In this document: positions 53,612 to 64,000 of the stretch, piece by piece
Layout of the letters: every line of letters begins with the position of its first letter
How positions within the stretch are numbered: position 1 is the first letter of the stretch
Source of the DNA: Megalopta genalis
Taxonomy: Eukaryota; Arthropoda; Insecta; Hymenoptera; Halictidae
Assembly: GCF_051020955.1 (NCBI RefSeq)
Contig: NW_027476973.1
Location: forward strand, 49,263 to 113,262
Reading direction: 5' to 3'
Length of the DNA: 64,000 nt
The notes under the pieces: generated by a model
The model's input: the letters and a program-made list of their open reading frames with translations, nothing else
What the model was told of the DNA's origin: nothing
Database searches by the model: none
Program-made: the position numbers and the translations under genes

Positions 53612-56600
53612 CTAATCGATGCGAAACTCATGATTTAGCTTCAAATCAATGCGATGTAGAAGGTTCACCTTCAAATCCATGCGCAACAAATGATTTAGCT
53701 TCAAACACTTGGGATATAAGTGATATAGCTTCAAATGCAGACGATCAAACGAGTTAGCTTCAAGTCCACGCGAAACAAGTGATTTAGCTTCAGACACTTG
53801 CGATATAAGTGATATAGCTTCAAATGCAGAAGAAACAAACGAGTTATCTTCAAATCCATGCCATGCACTTGATTTAGCTGAAAGTCAATGAGATGTAGAA
53901 GGTTTAGCATCAAATCCATGCGAAACAAATGATTTAGCATCAGATACTTGCGATATAAGTGATGTAGCTTCAAATGCAGGCGAATCAAACGAGTTAGCTT
54001 CTAATCGATGCGAAACTCATGATTTAGCTTCAAATCAATGTGATGTAGAAGGTTTACCTTCAAATTCATGCTTAACAAATAATTTAGCTTCAAACACTTG
54101 GGATATAAGTGATATAGCTTCAAATGCAGACGATCAAACGAGTTAGCTTCAAAATCCATGCGATAAACTTGATTTAGTTTCAAATCAATGCGAAGTAGAA
54201 GGATTAGCTTAAAATCCATGCAACACAAATGATTTAGCTTCAAATACTTGCGATATAAATGATATAGCTTCAAATGCAGGCGAAACAAACGAGTTAGCTT
54301 CTAATCCATGCGAAACTCATGATTTAGATTCAAATCAATGCGATGTAGAAGGTTCACCTTCAAATCCATGCGCAACAAATGATTTAGCTTCAAACACTTG
54401 GGATATAAGTGATATAGCTTCAAATGCAGACGATCAAACGAGTTAGCTTCAAAATCCATGCGATAAACCTGATTTAGCTTCAAATCAATGCGAAGTAGAA
54501 GGATTAGCTTCAAATCCATGCAACACAAATGATTTAGCTTCAAGTCCTTGCGATATAAATGATATAGCTTCAAATGCAGGCGAAACAAACGAGTTAGCTT
54601 CTAATCCATGCGAAACTCATGATTTAGCTTCAAATAAATGCGATGTAGAAGGTTTACCTTCAAATCCATGCTTAACAAATAATTTAGCTTCAAACACTTG
54701 GGATATAAGTGATATAGCTTCAAATGCAGACGATCAAACGAGTTAGCTTCAAAATCCATGCGATAAACTTGATTTAGCATCAAATCAATGCGAAGTAGAA
54801 GGATTAGCTTCAAATCCATGCAACACAAATGATTTAGCTTTAAATACTTGCGATATAAATGATATAGCTTCAAATGCAGGCCTAACAAACGAGTTATCTT
54901 TTAATCCATGCGAAACTCATGATTTAGCTTCAAATCAATGCGATGTAGAAGGTTTACCTTCAAATCCATGCTTAACAAATAATTTAGCTTCGAATACTTG
55001 GGATATAAGTGATATAGCTTCAAATGCAGACGATCAAACGAGTTAGCTTCAAAATCCATGCGATAAACTTGATTTAGCTTCAAATCAATGCGAATTAGAA
55101 GGATGAGCTTCAAATCCATGTAACATAAATGATTTAGCTTCAAATACTTGCGATATAAATGATATAGCTTCAAATGTAGGCGAAACAAACGAGTCAGCTT
55201 CTAATCCATGCGAAACTCATGATTTAGCTTCAAATCAATGCGATGTAGAAGGTTTACCTTCAAATCCATGCTTAACAAATAATTTAGCTTCAGAAACTTG
55301 GGATATAAGTGATATAGCTTCAAATGCAGACGATCAAACGAGTTAGCTTCAAAATCCATGCGATAAACTTGATTTAGCTTCAAATCAATGCGAAGTAGAA
55401 GGATGAGCTTCAAATCCATGTAACACAAATGATTTAGCTTCAAATACTTGCGATGTTAATGATATAGCTTCAAATGTAGGCGAAACAAACGAGTTAGCTT
55501 CTAATCCATGCGAAACTCATGATTTAGCTTAAAATCAATGCGATGTAGAGTTTTACCTTCAAATCCATGCTTAACAAATAATTTAGCTTCAAACACTTGG
55601 GATATAAGTGATATAGCTTCAAATGCAGACGATCAAACGAGTTAGCCACAAAATCCATGCGATAAACTTGATTTAGCTTGAAATCAATGCGAAGTAGAAG
55701 GATCAGCTTCAAATCCATGCAACACAAATGATTTAGCTTCAAATACTTGCGATATAAATGATATAGCTTCAAATGCAGGCGAAACAAACGTGTTAGCTTC
55801 TATTCCATGCGAAACTCATGATTTAGCTTCAAATCAATGCGATGTAGAAGGTTTACCTTCAAATCCATGCTTAACAAATAATTTAGCTTCAAACACTTGG
55901 GATATAAGTGATATAGCTTCAAATGCAGACGATCAAACGAGTTAGCTTCAAAATCCATGCGATAAACTTGATTTAGCATCAAATCAATGCGAAGTAGAAG
56001 GATTAGCTTCAAATCCATGCAACACAAATGATTTAGCTTTAAATACTTGCGATATAAATGATATAGCTTCAAATGCAGGCCTAACAAACGAGTTATCTTT
56101 TAATCCATGCGAAACTCATGATTTAGCTTCAAATCAATGCGATGTAGAAGGTTTACCTTCCAATCCATGCACAACAAATGATTTAGCTTCAAACACTTGG
56201 GATATACGTGATATAGCTTCAAATGCAGACGATCAAACGAGTTAGCTTCAAAATCCATGCGATAAACTTGATTTAGCTTCAAATCAATGCGAAGTAGAAG
56301 GATGAGCTTCAAATCCATGTAACACAAATGATTTAGCTTCAAATACTTGCGATATAAATGATATAGCTTCAAATGCAGGCGAAACAAACGTGTTAGCTTC
56401 TATTCCATGCGAAACTCATGATTTAGCTTCAAATCAATGCGATGTAGAAGGTTTACCTTCAAATCCATGCTTAACAAATAATTTAGCTTCGAATACTTGG
56501 GATATAAGTGATATAGCTTCAAATGCAGACGATCAAACGAGTTAGCTTCAAAATCCATGCGATAAACTTGATTTAGCTTCAAATCAATGCGAATTAGAAG

Positions 56601-58615
56601 GATGAGCTTCAAATCCATGTAACATAAATGATTTAGCTTCAAATACTTGCGATATAAATGATATAGCTTCAAATGTAGGCGAAACAAATGAGTCAGCTTC
56701 TAATCCATGCGAAACTCATGATTTAGCTTCAAATCAATGCGATGTAGAAGGTTTTCCTTCAAATCCATGCTTAACAAATAATTTAGCTTCAGAAACTTGG
56801 GATATAAGTGATATAGCTTCAAATGCAGACGATCAAACGAGTTAGCTTCAAAATCCATGCGATAAACTTGATTTAGCTTCAAATCAATGCGAAGTAGAAG
56901 GATGAGCTTCAAATCCATGTAACACAAATGATTTAGCTTCAAATACTTGCGATGTTAATGATATAGCTTCAAATGTAGGCGAAACAAACGAGTTAGCTTC
57001 TAATCCATGCGAAACTCATGATTTAGCTTAAAATCAATGCGATGTAGAGTTTTACCTTCAAATCCATGCTTAACAAATAATTTAGCTTCAAACACTTGGG
57101 ATATAAGTGATATAGCTTCAAATGCAGACGATCAAACGAGTTAGCCACAAAATCCATGCGATAAACTTGATTTAGCTTGAAATCAATGCGAAGTAGAAGG
57201 ATCAGCTTCAAATCCATGCAACACAAATGATTTAGCTTCAAATACTTGCGATATAAATGATATAGCTTCAAATGCAGGCGAAACAAACGTGTTAGCTTCT
57301 ATTCCATGCGAAACTCATGATTTAGCTTCAAATACTTGCGATATAAGTGATATAGCTTCAAATGTAGGCGAAACAACCGAGTTAGCTTCTAATCCATGCG
57401 AAACTCATGATTTAGCTTCAAATCAATGCGATGTAGAAGGTTTACCTTCAAATCCATGCTTAACAAATAATTTAGCTTCAAATACTTGGGATATAAGTGA
57501 TATAGCTTCAAATGCAGAAGATCAAACGAGTTAGCCTCAAAATCCATGCGACAAACTTGATTTAGCTTCAAATCAATGCGAAGTAGAAGGATGAGCTTCA
57601 AATCCATGCAACACAAATAATTTAGCTTCAAATACTTGCGATATAAATGATATAGCTTCAAATGTAGGCGAAACAAACGAGTTAGCTTCTAATCCATGCG
57701 AAACTCATGATTTAGCTTCAAATAAATGCGATGTAGAAGGTTTACCTTCAAATCCATGCTTAACAAATAATTTAGCTTCAAACACTTGGGATATAAGTGA
57801 TATAGCTTCAAATGCAGACGATCAAACGAGTTAGCTTCTAATCCATGCGAAACTCATGATTTAGCTTCAAATCAATGCGATGTAGAAGGTTTACCTTTAA
57901 AATCATGCTTAACAAATAATTCAGCTTCAAACACTTGGGATATAAGTGATATAGCTTCAAATGCAGAAGAAACGAACGAGTTATCTTCTAATCCATGCGA
58001 AACTCATGATTTAGCTTCAAATCAATGCGATGTAGAAGGTTTACCTTCAAATCCATGCTTAACAAATAATTTAGCTTCAAACACTTGGGATATAAGTGAT
58101 ATAGCTTGAAATGCAGACGATCAAACGAGTTAGCTTCAAGTCCACGAGAAACAAATGATTTAGCTTCAGACACTTGCGATATAAGTGATATAGCTTCAAA
58201 TGCAGAAGAAACAAACGAGTTATCTTCTAATCCGTGCGAAACTCATGATATAGCTTCAAATCAATGCGATGTAGAAGGTTTACCTTGAAATCCATGCTTA
58301 ACAAATAATTTAGCTTCAAACACTTGGGATATAAGTGATATAGCTTGAAATGCAGACGATCAAACGAGTTAGCTTCAAGTCCACGCGAAACAAGTGATTT
58401 AGCTTCAGACACTTGCGATATAAGTGATATAGCTGCAAATGCAGAAGAAACAAACGAGTTATCTTCAAATCCATGCCATGCACTTGATTTAGCTGAAAAT
58501 GAATGACATGTAGAAGGTTTAGCTTCAAATCTATGCGAAACAGATGATTTAGCATCAGATACTTGCGATATAAATGATATAGCTTCAAATGCAGGCGAAG
58601 CAAACGAGTTAGCTT
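53612..58615. repeat. Family R higher-order repeat, copy 2 (5,004 bp)
   Basis: Landmarks 53612, 53731, 54001 and 54301 match copy 1 at 7,974 and copy 3 at 5,004. It holds a local 1,499-bp duplication (55201 and 55524 recur at 56700 and 57023). Near 57,310 it lacks 210 bp (seven monomers) that copy 3 has: the offset rises from 4,555 to 4,765 there, and a fused monomer is visible at 57,325-57,355. A 239-bp block at 57988-58226 has no equivalent before 53223. Confidence 0.78.
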
Positions 58616-61600
58616 CTAATCGATGCGAAACTCATGATTTAGCTTCAAATCAATGCGATGTAGAAGGTTCACCTTCAAATCCATGCGCAACAAATGATTT
58701 AGCTTCAAACACTTGGGATATAAGTGATATAGCTTCAAATGCAGACGATCAAACGAGTTAGCTTCAAGTCCACGCGAAACAAGTGATTTAGCTTCAGACA
58801 CTTGCGATATAAGTGATATAGCTTCAAATGCAGAAGAAACAAACGAGTTATCTTCAAATCCATGCCATGCACTTGATTTAGCTGAAAGTCAATGAGATGT
58901 AGAAGGTTTAGCATCAAATCCATGCGAAACAAATGATTTAGCATCAGATACTTGCGATATAAGTGATGTAGCTTCAAATGCAGGCGAATCAAACGAGTTA
59001 GCTCCTAATCCATGCGAAACTCATGATTTAGCTTCAAATCAATGTGATGTAGAAGGTTTACCTTCAAATTCATGCTTAACAAATAATTTAGCTTCAAACA
59101 CTTGGGATATAAGTGATATAGCTTCAAATGCAGACGATCAAACGAGTTAGCTTCAAAATCCATGCGATAAACTTGATTTAGTTTCAAATCAATGCGAAGT
59201 AGAAGGATTAGCTTAAAATCCATGCAACACAAATGATTTAGCTTCAAATACTTGCGATATAAATGATATAGCTTCAAATGCAGGCGAAACAAACGAGTTA
59301 GCTTCTAATCCATGCGAAACTCATGATTTAGATTCAAATCAATGCGATGTAGAAGGTTCACCTTCAAATCCATGCGCAACAAATGATTTAGCTTCAAACA
59401 CTTGGGATATAAGTGATATAGCTTCAAATGCAGACGATCAAACGAGTTAGCTTCAAAATCCATGCGATAAACATGATTTAGCTTCAAATCAATGCGAAGT
59501 AGAAGGATTAGCTTCAAATCCATGCAACACAAATGATTTAGCTTCAAGTCCTTGCGATATAAATGATATAGCTTCAAATGCAGGCGAAACAAACGAGTTA
59601 GCTTCTAATCCATGCGAAACTCATGATTTAGCTTCAAATCAATGCGATGTAGAAGTTTTACCTTCAAATCCATGGGCAACAAATGATTTAGCTTCAAACA
59701 CTTGGGATATAAGTGATAAAGCTTCAAATGCATACGATCAAACGAGTTAGCTTCAAAATCCATGCGATAAACTTGATTTAGCTTCAAATCAATGCGATGT
59801 AGAAGGTTTACCTTCAAACCCATGCTTAACAAATAATTTAGCTTCGAACACTTGGGATATAAGTGATATAGCTTCAAATGCAGACGATCAAACGAGTTAG
59901 CTTCAAAATCCATGCGATAAACTTGATTTAGCTTCAAATCAATGCGAAGTAGAAGGATGAGCTTCAAATCCATGTAACATAAATGATTTAGCTTCAAATA
60001 CTTGCGATATAAATGATATAGCTTCAAATGTAGGCGAAACAACCGAGTTAGCTTCTAATCCATGCGAAACTCATGATTTAGCTTCAAATCAATGCGATGT
60101 AGAAGGTTTACCTTCAAATCCATGCTTAACAAATAATTTAGCTTCAAATACTTGGGATATAAGTGATATAGCTTCAAATGCAGAAGATCAAACGAGTTAG
60201 CCTCAAAATCCATGCGATAAACTTGATTTAGCTTCAAATCAGTGCGAAGTAGAAGGATGAGCTTCAAATCCATGCAACACAAATAATTTAGCTTCAAATA
60301 CTTGCGATATAAATGATATAGCTTCAAATGTAGGCGAAACAAACGAGTTAGCTTCTAATCCATGCGAAACTCATGATTTAGCTTCAAATAAATGCGATGT
60401 AGAAGGTTTACCTTCAAATCCATGCTTAACAAATAATTTAGCTTCAAACACTTGGGATATAAGTGATATAGCTTCAAATGCAGACGATCAAACGAGTTAG
60501 CTTCAAAATCCATGCGATAAACTTGATTTAGCATCAAATCAATGCGAAGTAGAAGGATTAGCTTCAAATCCATGCAACACAAATGATTTAGCTTTAAATA
60601 CTTGCGATATAAATGATATAGCTTCAAATGCAGGCCTAACAAACGAGTTATCTTTTAATCCATGCGAAACTCATGATTTAGCTTCAAATCAATGCGATGT
60701 AGAAGGTTTACCTTCAAATCCATGCACAACAAATGATTTAGCTTCAAACACTTGGGATATACGTGATATAGCTTCAAATGCAGACGATCAAACGAGTTAG
60801 CTTCAAAATCCATGCGATAAACTTGATTTAGCTTCAAATCAATGCGAAGTAGAAGGATGAGCTTCAAATCCATGTAACACAAATGATTTAGCTTCAAATA
60901 CTTGCGATATAAATGATATAGCTTCAAATGCAGGCGAAACAAACGTGTTAGCTTCTATTCCATGCGAAACTCATGATTTAGCTTCAAATCAATGCGATGT
61001 AGAAGGTTTACCTTCAAATCCATGCTTAACAAATAATTTAGCTTCGAATACTTGGGATATAAGTGATATAGCTTCAAATGCAGACGATCAAACGAGTTAG
61101 CTTCAAAATCCATGCGATAAACTTGATTTAGCTTCAAATCAATGCGAATTAGAAGGATGAGCTTCAAATCCATGTAACATAAATGATTTAGCTTCAAATA
61201 CTTGCGATATAAATGATATAGCTTCAAATGTAGGCGAAACAAACGAGTCAGCTTCTAATCCATGCGAAACTCATGATTTAGCTTCAAATCAATGCGATGT
61301 AGAAGGTTTATCTTCAAATCCATGCTTAACAAATAATTTAGCTTCAGAAACTTGGGATATAAGTGATATAGCTTCAAATGCAGACGATCAAACGAGTTAG
61401 CTTCAAAATCCATGCGATAAACTTGATTTAGCTTCAAATCAATGCGAAGTAGAAGGATGAGCTTCAAATCCATGTAACACAAATGTTTTAGCTTCAAATA
61501 CTTGCGATGTTAATGATATAGCTTCAAATGTAGGCGAAACAAACGAGTTAGCTTCTAATCCATGCGAAACTCATGATTTAGCTTAAAATCAATGCGATGT

Positions 61601-63380
61601 AGAGTTTTACCTTCAAATCCATGCTTAACAAATAATTTAGCTTCAAACACTTGGGATATAAGTGATATAGCTTCAAATGCAGACGATCAAACGAGTTAGC
61701 CACAAAATCCATGCGATAAACTTGATTTAGCTTGAAATCAATGCGAAGTAGAAGGATCAGCTTCAAATCCATGCAACACAAATGATTTAGCTTCAAATAC
61801 TTGCGATATAAATGATATAGCTTCAAATGCAGGCGAAACAAACGTGTTAGCTTCTATTCCATGCGAAACTCATGATTTAGCTTCAAATCAATGCGGTGTA
61901 GAAGGTTTACCTTCAAATCCATGCTTAACAAATAATTTAGCTTCGAATACTTGGGATATAAGTGATATAGCTTCAAATGCAGACGATGAAACGAGTTAGC
62001 TTCAAAATCCATGCGATAAACTTGATTTAGCTTCAAATCAATGCGAATTAGAAGGATGAGCTTCAAATCCGTGTAACATAAATGATTTAGCTTCAAATAC
62101 TTGCGATATAAATGATATAGCTTCAAATGTAGGCGAAACAACCGAGTTAGCTTCTAATCCATGCGAAACTCATGATTTAGCTTCAAATCAATGCGATGTA
62201 GAAGGTTTACCTTCAAATCCATGCTTAACAAATAATTTAGCTTCAAATACTTGGGATATAAGTGATATAGCTTCAAATTCAGAAGATCAAACGAGTTAGC
62301 CTCAAAATCCATGCGATAAACTTGATTTAGCTTCAAATCAATGCGAAGTAGAAGGATGAGCTTCAAATCCATGCAACACAAATAATTTAGCTTCAAATAC
62401 TTGCGATATAAATGATATAGCTTCAAATGTAGGCGAAACAAACGAGTTAGCTTCTAATCCATGCGAAACTCATGATTTAGCTTCAAATAAATGCGATGTA
62501 GAAGGTTTACCTTCAAATCCATGCTTAACAAATAATTTAGCTTCAAACACTTGGGATATAAGTGATATAGCTTCAAATGCAGACGATCAAACGAGTTAGC
62601 TTCTAATCCATGCGAAACTCATGATTTAGCTTCAAATCAATGCGATGTAGAAGGTTTACCTTTAAAATCATGCTTAACAAATAATTCAGCTTCAAACACT
62701 TGGGATATAAGTGATATAGCGTCAAATGCAGAAGAAACGAACGAGTTATCTTCTAATCCATGCGAAACTCATGATTTAGCTTCAAATCAATGCGATGTAG
62801 AAGGTTTACCTTCAAATCCATGCTTAACAAATAATTTAACTTCAAACACTTGGGATATAAGTGATATAGCTTGAAATGCAGACGATCAAACGAGTTAGCT
62901 TCAAGTCCACGAGAAACAAATGATTTAGCTTCAGACACTTGCGATATAAGTGATATAGCTTCAAATGCAGAAGAAACAAACGAGTTATCTTCTAATCCGT
63001 GCGAAACTCATGATATAGCTTCAAATCAATGCGATGTAGAAGGTTTACCTTGAAATCCATGCTTAACAAATAATTTAGCTTCAAACACTTGGGATATAAG
63101 TGATATAGCTTGAAATGCAGACGATCAAACGAGTTAGCTTCAAGTCCACGCGAAACAAGTGATTTAGCTTCAGACACTTGCGATATAAGTGATATAGCTG
63201 CAAATGCAGAAGAAACAAACGAGTTATCTTCAAATCCATGCCATGCACTTGATTTAGCTGAAAATGAATGACATGTAGAAGGTTTAGCTTCAAATCTATG
63301 CGAAACAGATGATTTAGCATCAGATACTTGCGATATAAGTGATATAGCTTGAAATGCAGGCGAAGCAAACGAGTTAGCTT
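58616..63380. repeat. Family R higher-order repeat, copy 3 (4,765 bp)
   Basis: It follows copy 2 at +5,004 to 59,604. It has 750 bp extra (about 59605-60354) and a further 300-bp unit at 60655, so later landmarks sit at +5,754 and then +6,054 (60955 to 54901, 61255 to 55201). After 62,154 the offset is 4,765. All steps are whole monomers or pentamers. Confidence 0.76.
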
Positions 63381-64000
63381 CTAATCCATGCGAAACTCAT
63401 GATTTAGCTGCAAATCAATGTGATGTAGAAGGTTTACCTTCAAATTCATGCTTAAGAAATAATTTAGCTTCAAACACTTGGGATATAAGTGATATAGCTT
63501 CAAATGCGGACGATCAAACGAGTTAGCTTCAAGTTCACGCGAAACAAGTGATTTAGCTTCAGACACTTGCGATATAAGTGATATAGCTCCAAATGCAGAA
63601 GAAACAAACGAGTTATCTTCAAATCCATGCCAAGCACTTGATTTAGCTGAAAATCAATGCGAAGTAGAAGGATTAGCTTCAAATCCATGCAACACAAATG
63701 ATTTAGCTTCAAATACTTGCGATATAAATGATATAGCTTCAAATGCAGGCGAAACAAACGAGTTAGCTTCTAATCCATGCGAAACTCATGATTTAGCTTC
63801 AAATCAATGCGATGTAGAAGGTTTACCTTTAAATCCATGCTTAACAAATAATTTAGCTTCAAACACTTGGGATATAAGTGATATAGCTTCAAATGCAGAA
63901 GAAACGAACGAGTTATCTTCTAATCCATGCGAAACTCATGATTTAGCTTCAAATCAATGCGATGTAGAAGGTTTACCTTCAAACCCATGCTTAACAAATA
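63381..64000. repeat. Return to family L-like sequence at the window end
   Basis: The block with CAAATTCATGC and CAAGTTCACGCG at 63,381-63,566 matches 26494, 36501 and 39289. From about 63,650 to the window end the sequence matches 27,302-27,652 at an offset of 36,348, including the marker GTTTACCTTTAAATCC followed by GCAGAAGAAACGAACG. The repeat continues past the window edge. Confidence 0.75.

Larger units (their letters stand above)
1..64000. repeat. Satellite array of 30-bp monomers filling the entire window
   Basis: Every line of the window is built from a 30-bp unit with the core TTAGCTTCAAAT and a variable tail, for example CCATGCGAAACAAATGAT. About 2,100 units run head to tail in one orientation with no unrelated insertion. 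Almost all are exactly 30 bp; regular exceptions are a 29-bp type carrying GACGATCAAACGAG and a 31-bp type with CTTCAAAATCCATGCGATAA. Variants differ mainly by substitutions in the tail. This is seen directly. Placement in eukaryotic heterochromatin is inferred from general knowledge of satellites. A degenerate giant gene for a decapeptide-repeat protein is the main alternative, and is less likely because every frame is interrupted at regular places. Confidence 0.97.

Noticed and set aside
1..64000. Dozens of minus-strand open frames of 61-245 codons reading LKLYHLYRKYLKLNHL-like repeats
   Set aside because: They are the same repeat in a frame without consensus stops, end at the common TTCTAATCC variant, overlap other open frames, and show no promoter, signal peptide or recognisable domain.
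1..64000. CRISPR array (regular 30-bp repeats)
   Set aside because: There are no unique spacers: core and tail form one contiguous 30-bp monomer with a few recurrent tail classes, the array holds about 2,100 units, and no cas gene is present.
1..64000. Telomeric repeat, rDNA spacer or mobile element
   Set aside because: No short TTAGGG-like run, no rRNA or tRNA segment, no terminal inverted repeats, target-site duplications or reverse transcriptase/transposase reading was seen.
1..64000. Iterons of a plasmid or phage replication origin
   Set aside because: Spacing is regular, but the length (64 kb), nested higher-order structure and absence of any replication gene do not fit an origin.
1..64000. 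ATAT-rich inverted motif (GATATAAGTGATATAG) as a promoter or hairpin
   Set aside because: It is part of the T-to-A class monomer junction and recurs hundreds of times; pairing is too short and imperfect to call a structured element.

Overview
The whole 64 kb window is one uninterrupted tandem-repeat (satellite) array. I found no unique sequence, no RNA gene, no transposon, and no protein-coding gene I would defend. The basic unit is a 30-bp monomer with a conserved core, TTAGCTTCAAAT (ATAGCTTCAAAT in one class), followed by a variable tail of about 18 bp. About 2,100 monomers fill the window. Composition is AT-rich, roughly one third GC by hand count of typical monomers. With no host gene, the organism cannot be named. 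The structure (short monomer, nested higher-order repeats, near-identical multi-kb copies) is what is known of eukaryotic centromeric, pericentromeric or subtelomeric satellites. That assignment is inference.

The array is hierarchical. Monomers fall into classes by the codon after the core in the plus frame (P, Q, P, T, A) and recur in that order as a 150-bp pentamer. Two pentamers make a 300-bp unit. In one family, pentamers alternate with trimmed P-T-A trimers, giving 239-, 389- and 628-bp units. One special A-class monomer, containing GACGATCAAACGAG, is 29 bp. It is followed either by a 31-bp monomer that restores phase (300-bp family) or by an ordinary 30-bp monomer that does not (628-bp family).

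Layout: 1 to about 31.6 kb is higher-order family L. It has a 5,480-bp copy 1, a copy 2 expanded to 13,320 bp, a 4,851-bp copy 3, and rearranged copies 4 and 5. The expansion of copy 2 is accounted for exactly by one 239-bp insertion, two extra copies of a 3,173-bp segment, two extra 628-bp units and one 1-bp deletion. About 31.6 to 45.6 kb is a transition zone rich in small indels, with local duplications at 838, 450, 2,788, 750 and 2,874 bp. From 45.6 to 63.4 kb is family R (copies of 7,974, 5,004 and 4,765 bp), built mostly of 300-bp units. The last 600 bp return to sequence types seen at 26-28 kb, at an offset of 36,348 bp.

Three of the six frames of the consensus monomer lack stops (plus LASNPCETND; minus SFVSHGFEAK and HLFRMDLKLN). 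The array is therefore littered with open frames of 60-311 codons, which I interpret as by-products of a 30-nt period. No genes work together here; what can be read is a history of unequal exchange, slippage and homogenisation.
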